Source: a bacterium HR33
GTDB lineage: Bacteria > Gemmatimonadota > Gemmatimonadetes > Gemmatimonadales > GWC2-71-9
Reading direction: 5' to 3'
Assembly (NCBI GenBank): GCA_002923375.1
Contig: BEIJ01000001.1
Span: 434,001-498,000 of the forward strand
Length of the DNA stretch: 64,000 bases
The position numbers and the translations under genes were made by a program. How positions within the stretch are numbered: position 1 is the stretch's first letter; each line of letters begins with the position of its first letter. The notes below the pieces were generated by a model. It saw nothing but the letters and a program-made list of their open reading frames with translations. It did no database searches and was not told the DNA's origin. Below, piece by piece: positions 54,193-63,052 of this stretch.

Positions 54193-54645
54193 TCAGCCAA
54201 GCCCCGCCAGGGACTTGAGGCGGGCCAGAATTTGCTTTTGGGCCTTTTCGCTTTGGGCTACGATGAGGATGGTGTTGTCTCCGGCGATGGTGCCCAGCAT
54301 ACCGGGCCAGTTTTCGGCGTCCAGGGCTTCGGCCACCGCGCTAGCGCTTCCCGAAGGTGTCTTGGCCACCAGAAGGTTGCCCACTCCTTGTACCGAGAGC
54401 AGTAGGGTCGGCAGCAGTTGGCTTAAGGGGGGCCGGACGGTGGAGCCTTCGGGCTGAACTGCGTAGTAGGATCCTCCCTCGGGGTCGGCCACCTTGGCCA
54501 GCCTGAGCTCCCGGATGTCGCGGGACAGCGTGGCTTGGGTGACGCTGAACCCTTCGGCCTCCAAGAGCTCGCGCAGTTGTTCTTGGCTTTGAACCCGGTT
54601 TTCCCGCACCAGGCGCAGTATGGCGGCCTGTCTTTGGGTTTTCAT
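54193..54645 (-). CDS. argR: Arginine repressor
   Basis: The start is ATG 54645 (MKTQRQAAILRLV); the open frame extends to 54768 but without protein-like sequence. The 150 residues have the winged helix (QEQLRELLEAEGFSVTQATL, SRDIRELRLAKV) and the C-terminal hexamerisation/arginine-binding domain (GTIAGDNTILIVAQSEKAQK). It regulates arginine genes with arginine as corepressor. Its product probably acts on the ARG-box-like site before argG. Confidence 0.95.
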   Translation of the reverse strand: MKTQRQAAILRLVRENRVQSQEQLRELLEAEGFSVTQATLSRDIRELRLAKVADPEGGSYYAVQPEGSTVRPPLSQLLPTLLLSVQGVGNLLVAKTPSGSASAVAEALDAENWPGMLGTIAGDNTILIVAQSEKAQKQILARLKSLAGLG

Positions 54646-54849
54646 CGCGCTAAGCACCTCCAGGCGGTCGGAGACCGGCCGGACACACTTTTTAGCACGG
54701 GCGCGGCGGCTGAGTGGAGTCCCTGTTGGCTGTGGGAAGATCGACAGCAGAACGGAATTCCGCAACATCGGCTAGCGGGTCTCGCGACCGGCCAGCATCT
54801 TATCTGTCCGTCAAATTCCCACTTATTCGCAGGGGGTTGCCATTGACCG

Positions 54850-55560
54850 ATGCTGGTTGGAACACTGGGAACACTGGCTGTCAAAACGTCTACTCCGGAC
54901 AGCCCTATCGTCCTGAGGCCGGCAGGTTCCGTTGACGCGCTAGTCTTAGAGCTCGCTGTCAACACGTGTGACGTTGCTGTCTTAGCGGGAGAAGCTTACG
55001 GGCCGGCAGGCGAGACGGCCGTTGCGGCAGTTTGCTCGCTCCGTCCGGTTGCCGCCCTGTGGGTGGAGGAGAAATCGGGCGCGTGGTGCGCGGCGGCGTC
55101 GGGCAAGTACGGTCCTGTTCTAGGGACCAGGGTCTCAGGCCCGGCCGGCTCTCAGCTTGAGAGCGCACGCCTTCTCTGGCTTGGTGCCTGGGCCAAATGG
55201 ATTTCCGATGCCGTCCAGGCCCTGAATGGCGATGGCCTGCTGCCGACCTCGACGACGGCGTACCCTGGAACCACGCTGAACGACTGGCAAACTAACCTGA
55301 GGGTCAACGACCACAACCACATAGATATCACGTGGAGACGTGACGGGATTTTTGCCATGGCGCGTCGGATGGTAGAGAGACTCGGGATGCTGAGAAACGA
55401 GTTCTTCGGAGACGGCGGGGGCGGAGGCACGGGTGGCGGAGGAGGCGACGGGTGCGTCGGGTGGTTCCTGAGCAGCCGTCCTGGCTTGAAAAACGGGGCG
55501 GTGAGCAAGATCAACCCGATATCGGGAGTGACTGTAGAGGGCAGGGTTCGGAAGCGGTGA
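54850..55560 (+). CDS. Hypothetical protein, possible C-terminal fragment of an alpha/beta hydrolase
   Basis: A 236-codon open frame with mixed coding signs. Residues around 120-165 (NGDGLLPTSTTAYPG, NDHNHIDI) resemble the acid- and histidine-bearing end of lipase-like alpha/beta hydrolases, but no GxSxG nucleophile elbow is seen before it. A Gly-rich run (GGGGGTGGGGGDG) follows. The start codon has no clear ribosome site. It may be a decayed gene, and the family hint is weak. Confidence 0.4.
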   Translation: MLVGTLGTLAVKTSTPDSPIVLRPAGSVDALVLELAVNTCDVAVLAGEAYGPAGETAVAAVCSLRPVAALWVEEKSGAWCAAASGKYGPVLGTRVSGPAGSQLESARLLWLGAWAKWISDAVQALNGDGLLPTSTTAYPGTTLNDWQTNLRVNDHNHIDITWRRDGIFAMARRMVERLGMLRNEFFGDGGGGGTGGGGGDGCVGWFLSSRPGLKNGAVSKINPISGVTVEGRVRKR

Positions 55561-55795
55561 AGGTTCTTGACCGAACCGGACGGCAGTTGGCAAGAAAGGG
55601 ACTCTTGTGGCCCTCTCTGAGTTCGGCGGGCACGAGTGCGGGCAAGCAGGTGTTCGTCCCCATATACAACGCAGCTTGGAGCTTCTATGAACCTTGAGCA
55701 TCCGCGGACCAGGCTCGATTTGAGAACCTGGAGGTGTCACTTCTCTTCCTGCGGGAGCCGCTACCGAGCGACGAGCTTCCTTCAGGCGGCGCTCC

Positions 55796-56332
55796 TTGCA
55801 GGCGCAATACTCACAACTCGCACTTGGCCGTCCCCTTCCCGCTACTGCCGCAGCTCAAAACTGGCCATCCATCCTCCTGCCGGGGCTCGATTCGGCCGCC
55901 TCTGCACAACTTCAAGCCGTGGTCAACTCACAGCGCCAGGTCCGCATCTGGACCACCCGAGGAGAGCTGTTCCTGGGCAACGAACCGAATCTAGACGCCA
56001 CAGGACTGAGCTTCAGATGGCGGGCACAGTTGAGAGACACGATACCCCTGCAAACGATCCTGGCCATTGAGAAACGGACCTATCGCAAGTTAGAGGCGAG
56101 CCTAGCAGGGGCGGCCATTGGGGGATTCGCCGCCTTTGCAGTCATCCTAGCTTACGACGTGGCCGTTGTGCTGTCCGGTGTCGCACAGCTGCCTGCTTTG
56201 AACAGCTCTCAGGACAGACCTATCGTGGACCCGTTCGCCGCAGCATTCGTGGGTGCGGGACTCGGCGCGGTGGTAGGAACGGTCATAGAATCGCGCACCG
56301 TGCGCTGGAAACTTATCTACTCGGCGCCGTGA
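55796..56332 (+). CDS. Hypothetical membrane-associated protein with two hydrophobic helices, 178 aa
   Basis: The start TTG 55796 is provisional. The product has RQVRIWTTRGELFLGNEPNL (a small beta domain), IPLQTILAIEKRTYRKLEAS, then two Gly/Ala-rich hydrophobic helices (LAGAAIGGFAAFAVILAYDV; AAFVGAGLGAVVGTVIE) and ends WKLIYSAP. A signal-like hydrophobic stretch (FLQAALLAGAIL) sits in the neighbouring frame from ATG 55687, so the true gene may start there and be frameshifted. Confidence 0.5.
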   Translation: MQAQYSQLALGRPLPATAAAQNWPSILLPGLDSAASAQLQAVVNSQRQVRIWTTRGELFLGNEPNLDATGLSFRWRAQLRDTIPLQTILAIEKRTYRKLEASLAGAAIGGFAAFAVILAYDVAVVLSGVAQLPALNSSQDRPIVDPFAAAFVGAGLGAVVGTVIESRTVRWKLIYSAP

Positions 56333-56333
56333 C

Positions 56334-56543
56334 CTATCCCTGAACGGACCCGCGAACTACACGTCCAGCCACAAAGGTGGCAACGATCTGCTCAGAACCC
56401 GCCTCGATCACCGGGGAAGCGACACGATCTTCCGCTCCGGCCGCATCGCCTCCAATACGCACCACGCTAAGATCGGCCCACTTCCCCGCCTTCAAGCAAC
56501 CGGTATCGGAATCGAGTCCCACAGGTACCACGGCACGTAGCAT
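56334..56543 (-). pseudogene. Copied C-terminal fragment of the amidohydrolase at 58162-59400
   Basis: The 69-codon frame reads GLDSDTGCLKAGKWADLSVV, RIGGDAAGAEDRVASPVIEA, EQIVATFVAGRVV. It aligns almost residue for residue with the C-terminus of the intact amidohydrolase (GLDSEIGSLESGKWADLCVV, RIGGDAAGSEDRAASAVIEA, EQIVATFVGGRRV). The catalytic barrel is absent, so it is a remnant. It lies on the same strand as the intact gene, with the beta-helix lipoprotein gene between the two copies. Confidence 0.85.
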
Positions 56544-56936
56544 ACCCTTGGATATCCCGGGACGCCGCCTCGTGGAAGACCCGCCACTTGACAGCCTGGG
56601 TTCCGGTAGCGCATTCTGGCAATGTAGAGTTCTCCCCTACATACCCGTGCTCCGGTTGCCTCTGCCCGGTGCGGCGAGCCGCCAATCCGGAGCGACCGGC
56701 TCGCCGAGTGATCTGACGAGTCGCTTTCGCGCGGCTTGGACGTTTTCGAGCGCCACGCCCGCACCTAGGAGATCTCCAGGCACGATATGCCGGCCCCAGG
56801 GACCAGTAACCCGGCGAGCCCCGGGCCCGCCAGACTTTCACCGCCCGACCGCGAGCACAAGTCCCGCACGGCAAACGCGCTCGGTTACACCAAACGGCGA
56901 CTTCACCGGTTTCGTTGTATTGAACGGGAGGGTCCA
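56544..56936. other. Region of decayed sequence before the beta-helix lipoprotein gene
   Basis: No complete gene is recognised in these 393 bp. On the minus strand, about plus 56634-56810, a short frame reads HIVPGDLLGAGVALENVQAA then RKRLVRSLGEPVAPDWRLAA and stops. It looks coding but has no family match I can name and no proper start. The last 60 bp carry the ribosome site (GGGAGGG) of the gene at 56937. Confidence 0.4.
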
Positions 56937-58082
56937 ATGTTGCGCGCTTCCAGCTGCGAACCTCGTGACTTAGCCAACCCCATTTTTGGGGTGAGGTTAG
57001 CCTGTCTGGTTTCCACCCTGGCGGCGCTCGCTTGCGGCCCCAGCGAACCAGAGGTCCTAACAGGTCCGCCCACGACTCTTTACATATCCCCCGGGGGTGA
57101 CGATCAAAATGACGGGCGCAGTCCACAGACCCCGCTGAAAAGGCTCGAACGCGCGATCCAGCTCGCCCGGGGAGGGGACACCATCGTCGTCCTGCAAGGG
57201 ACCTACTCCGAATCGTTCGAAAACCAGGATATCGGATCCGAGAGCAGCGTGATGATCATCCGCGGCCAGGATGCTGAAACTCGGCCTGTCTTCGATGGCC
57301 AAAATCAAATGCTCTTTATGTGGCGCTGCACGGGGTGCAAGAACCTCCTCATCGAAAACCTCGAGATACGCAATTACAGGGCCAATGGGATCCTTTTCTC
57401 GCGGAGCCAGGACATCACGATCAGGAACCTCAGATTCGTAAACGTGGCGCGTGTGAGCGATCCGGATGGCTACGTAGAAGGTGGTTCTTCCGCCATCGCA
57501 GCGCTCGACGAAGCAATCCGGATAACCATCGAGAACAACAAGATCGAGGATTCGGGTTTTCGCGATCTGAACACGGACGACGCTGGGATGCTGATCAACT
57601 GCTGGCGGTGCAAGGACAGCGCCATCCGGAAGAATACGGTACGCAACTACGAGGGCGTCGGAATCCTGGTCGAGGAATCATGCCGGGTGACAGCGACGGA
57701 CAACCGCGTCGAGGCTGGACGCAATCGAATGGTCGACTGGTGGACCAGCGCGCTGTGGGTCGACGGAGGAAGAGACATCACCGTGAGTAACAACGCTTTC
57801 CAGGACAATGAGGGTCCCGGCATTCAGGCCAGCGACACGGAGGTGGTTTATCCGGAAGGCCTGTCCAAAGGCTTCAAATTCATCGGGAATACGAGCACTC
57901 GGAACAAATACGGTATCTATATCTGGAACTACGGGCAGTGCCCGGCCCCGACCGACGCGGTCTACTTGGAGAACAATACATTCTCCGGCAACTCCGACAA
58001 GGACATCTACTGTGTAGAATGGGAATGCGGAGTGGGCCAGCCCTGCGTAGATGCCACCGGCCCGAACGTGAACTGCGGTTGA
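56937..58082 (+). CDS. Beta-helix lipoprotein (parallel beta-helix repeat protein), 381 aa
   Basis: The start ATG 56937 has GGGAGGG about 5 nt upstream and gives a lipoprotein signal (LACLVSTLAALACG). The domain starts with TLYISPGGDDQNDGRSPQTP, LKRLERAIQLARGGDTIVVL, the common opening of NosD/DUF1565-type right-handed beta-helices. Repeats such as ITIENNKIEDSGF, GILVEESCRVTATDN and ITVSNNAFQDNEGPGI follow. Several cysteines (WRCTGCKN, NCWRCKD, VEWECGVGQPCVD) suggest disulfides. Function may be polysaccharide binding or lysis; no catalytic site is evident. Confidence 0.88.
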   Translation: MLRASSCEPRDLANPIFGVRLACLVSTLAALACGPSEPEVLTGPPTTLYISPGGDDQNDGRSPQTPLKRLERAIQLARGGDTIVVLQGTYSESFENQDIGSESSVMIIRGQDAETRPVFDGQNQMLFMWRCTGCKNLLIENLEIRNYRANGILFSRSQDITIRNLRFVNVARVSDPDGYVEGGSSAIAALDEAIRITIENNKIEDSGFRDLNTDDAGMLINCWRCKDSAIRKNTVRNYEGVGILVEESCRVTATDNRVEAGRNRMVDWWTSALWVDGGRDITVSNNAFQDNEGPGIQASDTEVVYPEGLSKGFKFIGNTSTRNKYGIYIWNYGQCPAPTDAVYLENNTFSGNSDKDIYCVEWECGVGQPCVDATGPNVNCG

Positions 58083-58161
58083 CACCCTGCTCTCCGCGCG
58101 GCGTTGCTTCTTCGACCGGCGGACGGCCGACGAAATCTGCGGCGGAGTACCGGCCCCTTGC

Positions 58162-59400
58162 CTAGACGGGGAGGCCGTGTACCCGGCGGCCTCCCACAAA
58201 AGTCGCGACGATCTGCTCGGGAGCCGCCTCGATCACCGCGGAAGCGGCACGATCTTCCGATCCGGCCGCATCGCCCCCAATACGCACCACGCAAAGATCA
58301 GCCCACTTCCCCGACTCCAAAGAACCGATCTCGGAATCGAGCCCTAGAACCCGCGCGCCGCCCAGCGTGAGCATCCGGATCAAGACCCCGGGCCTCAAAC
58401 CCGCGAGTCTGGCCGCCTGCCTAGCCTCGGCCAAAAGATCGAGCGAAGGTACACTCGCCAAAGAGTCGGTCCCCAAAGCCACCGGAATCCCCGCTTCCAG
58501 GTAGCGCCCGATCGGCGCAGCACCATGGCCGTGAGCCGCATTGGAGCGGGGACAAACCACCACCGAACAACCCGAGCGCGCGAGTATTTCGATATCGCCG
58601 TAGTCGGTCTGAACCGCATGAATCGCCAAAAACCCCGGGTGCAAAACGCCGAGTTGCCACAACCACTCGACCGGCGACCTGGCAGGCTGAGGAGCCGGAA
58701 TTCCCCGCAACCTCCGGGACTCGGCAAAAGGCCCCCGGTTGGCCACGAGAAGATCCACCTCGGCCCGCGACTCCGCAACGTGCGAGGAGACCCTCAAGGC
58801 CCGCCCCCGGGCATAATCCACCGCCGCGCGGAAGAGCTCGGGACTCACAGTGTAGGGCGCGTGAGGCGACACACCCAAACGCACGCCCCCGCTCAGCCGA
58901 GACCAATGCTCCGTAACGAAGCGGTCCAACTCTTCCATTGCGGCTCGGGCCTGGTCCGGATGCGGGGCGATCACCTCCTGGTAATAAATCCCCCGCCCTC
59001 CCAAACGCAGAAGCACTTCCAGCACCGCACCGCTGGTCCCGGTATCGGCCACAGTCGTCACTCCGTGGCGCCAGCTCTCCTTAAGACCCCGCTCCGCCGC
59101 GGCCAGAAAATCTTGGTAGCTGAGACTTTCCTTGAAACTCCGGATCTTCAAAAGCCAGGCGTAGAAATCGCTTTCCGCTATGGGAGCCGCAATACCGCTC
59201 AGTTCCAAATGGGTGTGCGCGTTGACCAGACCGGGAAGAATCACCGATCCGGGAAAGTGGAAGCTCTCGGCGCCGCGGGACGCAGGGACATCCCGCTCGG
59301 GCCCCACAGCCGCTATCCTTCCCTCCCGGTTTACCAGCACTGCACCGTCTCTTACAGGCGGGCTGGCCACGGGCCAGACCAGCGGGGCAGAAAGGCGCAA
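58162..59400 (-). CDS. Metal-dependent amidohydrolase/deaminase (TrzA/SsnA/MqnX-like)
   Basis: The start is provisional at TTG 59400 (LRLSAPLVWPV), just after the penicillin-binding protein stop; no ATG fits. About 412 residues. Amidohydrolase metal ligands are all present: NAHTHLELSG, VSSHVAESRAE, LAIHAVQTDYGD and ALGTDSLAS. NAHTHLELS is also found in aminodeoxyfutalosine deaminases of the menaquinone futalosine route, so that is one candidate; MTA/SAH deaminase is another. The C-terminal 60 residues have a degenerate copy at 56334-56543. Confidence 0.88.
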   Translation of the reverse strand: MRLSAPLVWPVASPPVRDGAVLVNREGRIAAVGPERDVPASRGAESFHFPGSVILPGLVNAHTHLELSGIAAPIAESDFYAWLLKIRSFKESLSYQDFLAAAERGLKESWRHGVTTVADTGTSGAVLEVLLRLGGRGIYYQEVIAPHPDQARAAMEELDRFVTEHWSRLSGGVRLGVSPHAPYTVSPELFRAAVDYARGRALRVSSHVAESRAEVDLLVANRGPFAESRRLRGIPAPQPARSPVEWLWQLGVLHPGFLAIHAVQTDYGDIEILARSGCSVVVCPRSNAAHGHGAAPIGRYLEAGIPVALGTDSLASVPSLDLLAEARQAARLAGLRPGVLIRMLTLGGARVLGLDSEIGSLESGKWADLCVVRIGGDAAGSEDRAASAVIEAAPEQIVATFVGGRRVHGLPV

Positions 59401-59405
59401 CCCTT

Positions 59406-61541
59406 TCAGCGGTCGTATCGGACCGAAATACCGCGGCGCAATGGTAGATGAACCGGGCAGAACTCTCCGGGCTCGGTTCCGGGTATGAACCACTCCCAGT
59501 AGCGCGCGTCCCGGGGGCAGAACTCGGTCGCCAGGAAACCGGTGGTGGCGTCGATCTCCCGAGTGATCAGCCCATCGGGACGGCGCCAGGGCGGAGGCGG
59601 CGGCCGGCGCTCGTAGACTTCCTTCATGAACGCCGTCCACGCGGGAGCGGCAAGTCTCCCGCCTGCGGCGTTGGCCTTGATCTTCTTGGGCTCGTCGAAG
59701 CCGATCCAAACTCCGGCCACCAGTTCGGGAGTGAACCCTATGAACCACACGTCGGTTCCGTCGTTGGTGGTCCCCGTCTTCCCCGCTGCGGGAAGAGTGA
59801 ATCCGGCACCCCGGACCGCCTGATATGCGGTCCCCCGGTCCACCACGTCCTGCAACATGCTGGTGAGAATCCAGATATGTTCTTCGTCCATCACGCGCTC
59901 GGTTCTAGGCTGCGGCTCCCATACGATGTTCCCCTTGGCATCCTCGACGCGCAGAATCCCAATCGGCGCCGCCTTTACCCCCAGCGTGGCGAAGGGAGTG
60001 AAGGCCGCGGTCATCTCCAGCGGGATCACCGAGGCGGATCCTATGTGGAGCGAGGGATAGGGGGGCAGCGGGGTCGAGATCCCGAAGCGCAGCGCCTCGC
60101 CGATCACCGCCTGCTCGCCTATCTCGAGGCCTAAGCGGATCGCCACCAAATTGCGGGAGAGATAAAGGCCGCGCCGCAGGGTCATGGGTCCGCGAAAATC
60201 GCCCTCGTAGTTTTGCGGTTCCCAGGGAAGCGAATCTCCCGGAAGCATGAGGCTGATAGGGGCGTCGTCCACCATGTAGCTCGCGGGCTTGCCGGCCCGG
60301 ATGGCGGCGGCGTAGACGAAGGGTTTGAAGGTCGAACCTGCCTGTCTGCGCGCCTGGGTCGCACGGTTGAACTCCGAATCGCCGAAATCGCGCCCTCCTA
60401 CCATGGCGAGAACGTGCCCGGTGCGGGCGTCCAAAGCCACCAGTGCGCCCTGGAGGTAGGGCGTGATGGTATGCGAGCGGCGCGCGGTCTCGCTGTTCTG
60501 CAGGCTTTCCAGATAATCGTCGTAGGTGGGATGGCGGAACGGCCCGTACGCCCCGCTTTCGATCGCCTCGAGCTGCTCTTCCAAAGCCCGTTCGGCGGCG
60601 ATCTGCATCTCCAGGTCCAGGGTGGTGTAGATCCGGTATCCTTCCTCGTAGAGATCCCGCCCGAAGCGATCGTAAAGCTGCTGCCGGATCCATTCCACGA
60701 AATAGGGAGCCACCTCGCCGAAATCCGGCCGGGAGCTCAGGATCAGCGGATAGTTGGACCAGCGCGCCGCTTCTTCCTCGGTCAAGTACCCCGCATCCCG
60801 CATCAGGCTGATCACCAGATTGCGGCGGCGGATCGCCCGAGCCGGGTACTTGCGCGGGTCGTAGCGCCCGGGAAGGTTGGCTATGGCAGCAAGGAGCGCC
60901 GCTTCGGCCACGTTGAGTTCTCGCGCCGATTTGCCGAAATAACCCTGGGCCGCCGCTTCCACTCCGTAGAGATTGGGCGAACCCAAATAAATCTGATTCA
61001 GATACAGTTCCAGGATTTTGTCCTTGGGGTAAGTGCGTTCGAGCTCCAGCGCCACCTTGATCTCCCGGATCTTGCGCCGCAGGATCTTTTCGAATCCGAT
61101 TCGATCCTGCCAGACGTTGCGGGCGAGCTGCATGGTGATGGTGGAGAATCCCTGGGCCCATCCCAGAGCGAGGATGTTGGCCTTGATGGCGCCGAAGACC
61201 CGCCAGAAATCGATCCCGTGGTGCTGGTAGAAGCGCTTGTCCTCCACCGCCAGGAACGCCGCTCTCACCTCGGGGGCGATCTCGTCTATGGTTAGAACCG
61301 TACGGCGCTGCACGCCGAGTTCGGTTATCAGCCTGCCGTCGGCGGCGTATACCTTGGCCGCCTGCTGGGGGCGGTACTCTTCCAGGACGCTGATCGAGGG
61401 ACAGGCGGCGCCGGCACAGGCCCGGGTCCAGGAGCCGTAAGCCAAGCCGAACCCGAAGCTGCCGCACAGCAGGATACCGAAACCGGCGCGCCGCTTCAGG
61501 GCTCGCCCCCGGCTCCCGTTGAACCATCCCATAATGGACAT
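59406..61541 (-). CDS. Class A penicillin-binding protein (PBP1A-type)
   Basis: The 711-residue bifunctional peptidoglycan synthase has one N-terminal membrane segment. The GT51 transglycosylase follows (FLAVEDKRFYQHHGIDFWRV with catalytic Glu, GFSTITMQLARNVW, KILELYLNQIYLG), then the transpeptidase with SxxK AGSTFKPFVY, SxN SRNLVA and KTGTTNDGTDVWF. It polymerises and crosslinks peptidoglycan in the periplasm. The length is normal. It diverges from tyrS with 70 bp between starts. Confidence 0.97.
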   Translation of the reverse strand: MSIMGWFNGSRGRALKRRAGFGILLCGSFGFGLAYGSWTRACAGAACPSISVLEEYRPQQAAKVYAADGRLITELGVQRRTVLTIDEIAPEVRAAFLAVEDKRFYQHHGIDFWRVFGAIKANILALGWAQGFSTITMQLARNVWQDRIGFEKILRRKIREIKVALELERTYPKDKILELYLNQIYLGSPNLYGVEAAAQGYFGKSARELNVAEAALLAAIANLPGRYDPRKYPARAIRRRNLVISLMRDAGYLTEEEAARWSNYPLILSSRPDFGEVAPYFVEWIRQQLYDRFGRDLYEEGYRIYTTLDLEMQIAAERALEEQLEAIESGAYGPFRHPTYDDYLESLQNSETARRSHTITPYLQGALVALDARTGHVLAMVGGRDFGDSEFNRATQARRQAGSTFKPFVYAAAIRAGKPASYMVDDAPISLMLPGDSLPWEPQNYEGDFRGPMTLRRGLYLSRNLVAIRLGLEIGEQAVIGEALRFGISTPLPPYPSLHIGSASVIPLEMTAAFTPFATLGVKAAPIGILRVEDAKGNIVWEPQPRTERVMDEEHIWILTSMLQDVVDRGTAYQAVRGAGFTLPAAGKTGTTNDGTDVWFIGFTPELVAGVWIGFDEPKKIKANAAGGRLAAPAWTAFMKEVYERRPPPPPWRRPDGLITREIDATTGFLATEFCPRDARYWEWFIPGTEPGEFCPVHLPLRRGISVRYDR

Positions 61542-61611
61542 CCGGAGGGAAACCTAGCGGACACCGCAGCCGCTTGCCAAGCGGCGGTACCGATCCTTTA
61601 GCTTTACAGCC

Positions 61612-62883
61612 GTGCGCGATCTCTTAGCCGAACTCACCTGGCGCGGGTTGGTTCACGGCACAACGCCGGGTCTCGCAGCCCGCCTGGACAAGGGTCCAAT
61701 CACCGGGTATGTGGGTTTCGACCCCACGGCTCCCAGTCTACAGGTGGGCAATTTGGTTCCCATCATGCTGCTGGCTCACCTCCAGCGGGCCGGGGGCAAG
61801 CCGATCGTAGTACTGGGTGGGGGAACCGGTCTGATCGGCGATCCCAGCGGCAAGCGGGAGGAGCGCCCGCTCCTCGATCCGCGACAGGTGGAGGAGAACG
61901 CCTACCGCCAGAGGGCCCAGCTCGAAAAATTCCTGGATTTTTCTGCCGGCCCCTCCCAGGCCGAAGTCTTGAACAATGCCGACTGGTTGGCGCGGCTCGA
62001 CCTGGTGGGATTCCTCCGGGACGTGGGCAAGCATTTCACCGTTTCGTACATGCTCCAGAAGGAATCCGTGAAGGCCCGCCTGGAGAGCGGCATTTCCTTC
62101 ACCGAGTTCAGCTACATGTTGTTGCAGGCGTACGATTTTCTGCACCTGTATAGGACTCGCCGGTGCGAACTCCAGATGGGGGGATCGGACCAGTGGGGGA
62201 ATATCACGGCGGGGATCGAGTTGATACGGCGTCTCGAAGGAGGCGAAGCGCACGGTCTCTCGGCGCCATTGCTCACTACGGCTTCCGGTGCCAAGTTCGG
62301 CAAGACCGAGGCGGGGAACGTCTGGCTCGATCCTCAGCTCACCTCGCCGTACCAGTTTTACCAATTCTGGATCAACGCGGACGATCGGGACGTGGAGCGG
62401 TACCTCAAGGCTTTCACTTATTTGTCCCGGGAAGAGATCCGGGCCCTGATGGCGGAACACAAAAAGCGTCCTGAGGAGCGGGTGCCGCAGAGGACCCTGG
62501 CCCGGGAGCTGACGGCTCGGGTGCACGGAGGGGAAGCGGCGGAGCGGGTGGAGCAGGCTTCCCGGGTGGTCTTTGGCGATCTCGAGCCGCGCACCGCTTC
62601 GGCGCAGGTCTGGCGGACTCTGGCGGCGGAGTTGCCGAGCGCTCCGCTTCCGGCTACGGTGGGGCCGGAGACTCCAGTGGTGGAGCTGGTGACCAGCACC
62701 GGAGTGATCAAGTCGAAGAGCGAGGCTAGGCGGCTGATTCAGCAGGGTGGTCTTTATGTGAACGGCGAGCGGGTGAGCGGTGTCGAATCCACCGCGGGGC
62801 AGCCCCTCGATGGCGGTTTCTACTGGATCCGTAGCGGGAAGAAAAATCAGTTCCTTTTGGTACCGCCTCGCTCAGAACGCTAG
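61612..62883 (+). CDS. tyrS: Tyrosyl-tRNA synthetase
   Basis: The start is GTG 61612. The 423-residue class I synthetase has GYVGFDPTAPSLQVGNLVPI, MGGSDQWGNITAGIELIRR, AKFGKTEAGNVWLD (KMSKS loop as KFGKT) and the C-terminal S4 domain (SKSEARRLIQQGGLYVNGER). The HIGH motif reads QVGN, with Gln where His is usual. A TAGCTT box (61599-61604) lies so close to the GTG that the mRNA could be leaderless. Confidence 0.96.
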   Translation: MRDLLAELTWRGLVHGTTPGLAARLDKGPITGYVGFDPTAPSLQVGNLVPIMLLAHLQRAGGKPIVVLGGGTGLIGDPSGKREERPLLDPRQVEENAYRQRAQLEKFLDFSAGPSQAEVLNNADWLARLDLVGFLRDVGKHFTVSYMLQKESVKARLESGISFTEFSYMLLQAYDFLHLYRTRRCELQMGGSDQWGNITAGIELIRRLEGGEAHGLSAPLLTTASGAKFGKTEAGNVWLDPQLTSPYQFYQFWINADDRDVERYLKAFTYLSREEIRALMAEHKKRPEERVPQRTLARELTARVHGGEAAERVEQASRVVFGDLEPRTASAQVWRTLAAELPSAPLPATVGPETPVVELVTSTGVIKSKSEARRLIQQGGLYVNGERVSGVESTAGQPLDGGFYWIRSGKKNQFLLVPPRSER

Positions 62884-63052
62884 GAGCTCCATTCCACTTC
62901 ATCCCCAATCACCTGCTGTTCTAGGACGGAAGCGCTGGCGCACCCGGCGGCCAGCAAAAGCGGCGTACGGAGACTCTATGCGGAGCTAGCGGCGCCGATC
63001 CGCCAGGCGTTCTTAGAGGGAGAGCTGGAACCGCCTCGGTGGCTGGAACGGC

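Noticed and set aside
55135-55740. Pro-rich minus-strand frame around 55400
   Set aside because: The proline run is the complement of a Gly-rich codon run on the plus strand; neither signal peptide nor domain is visible.
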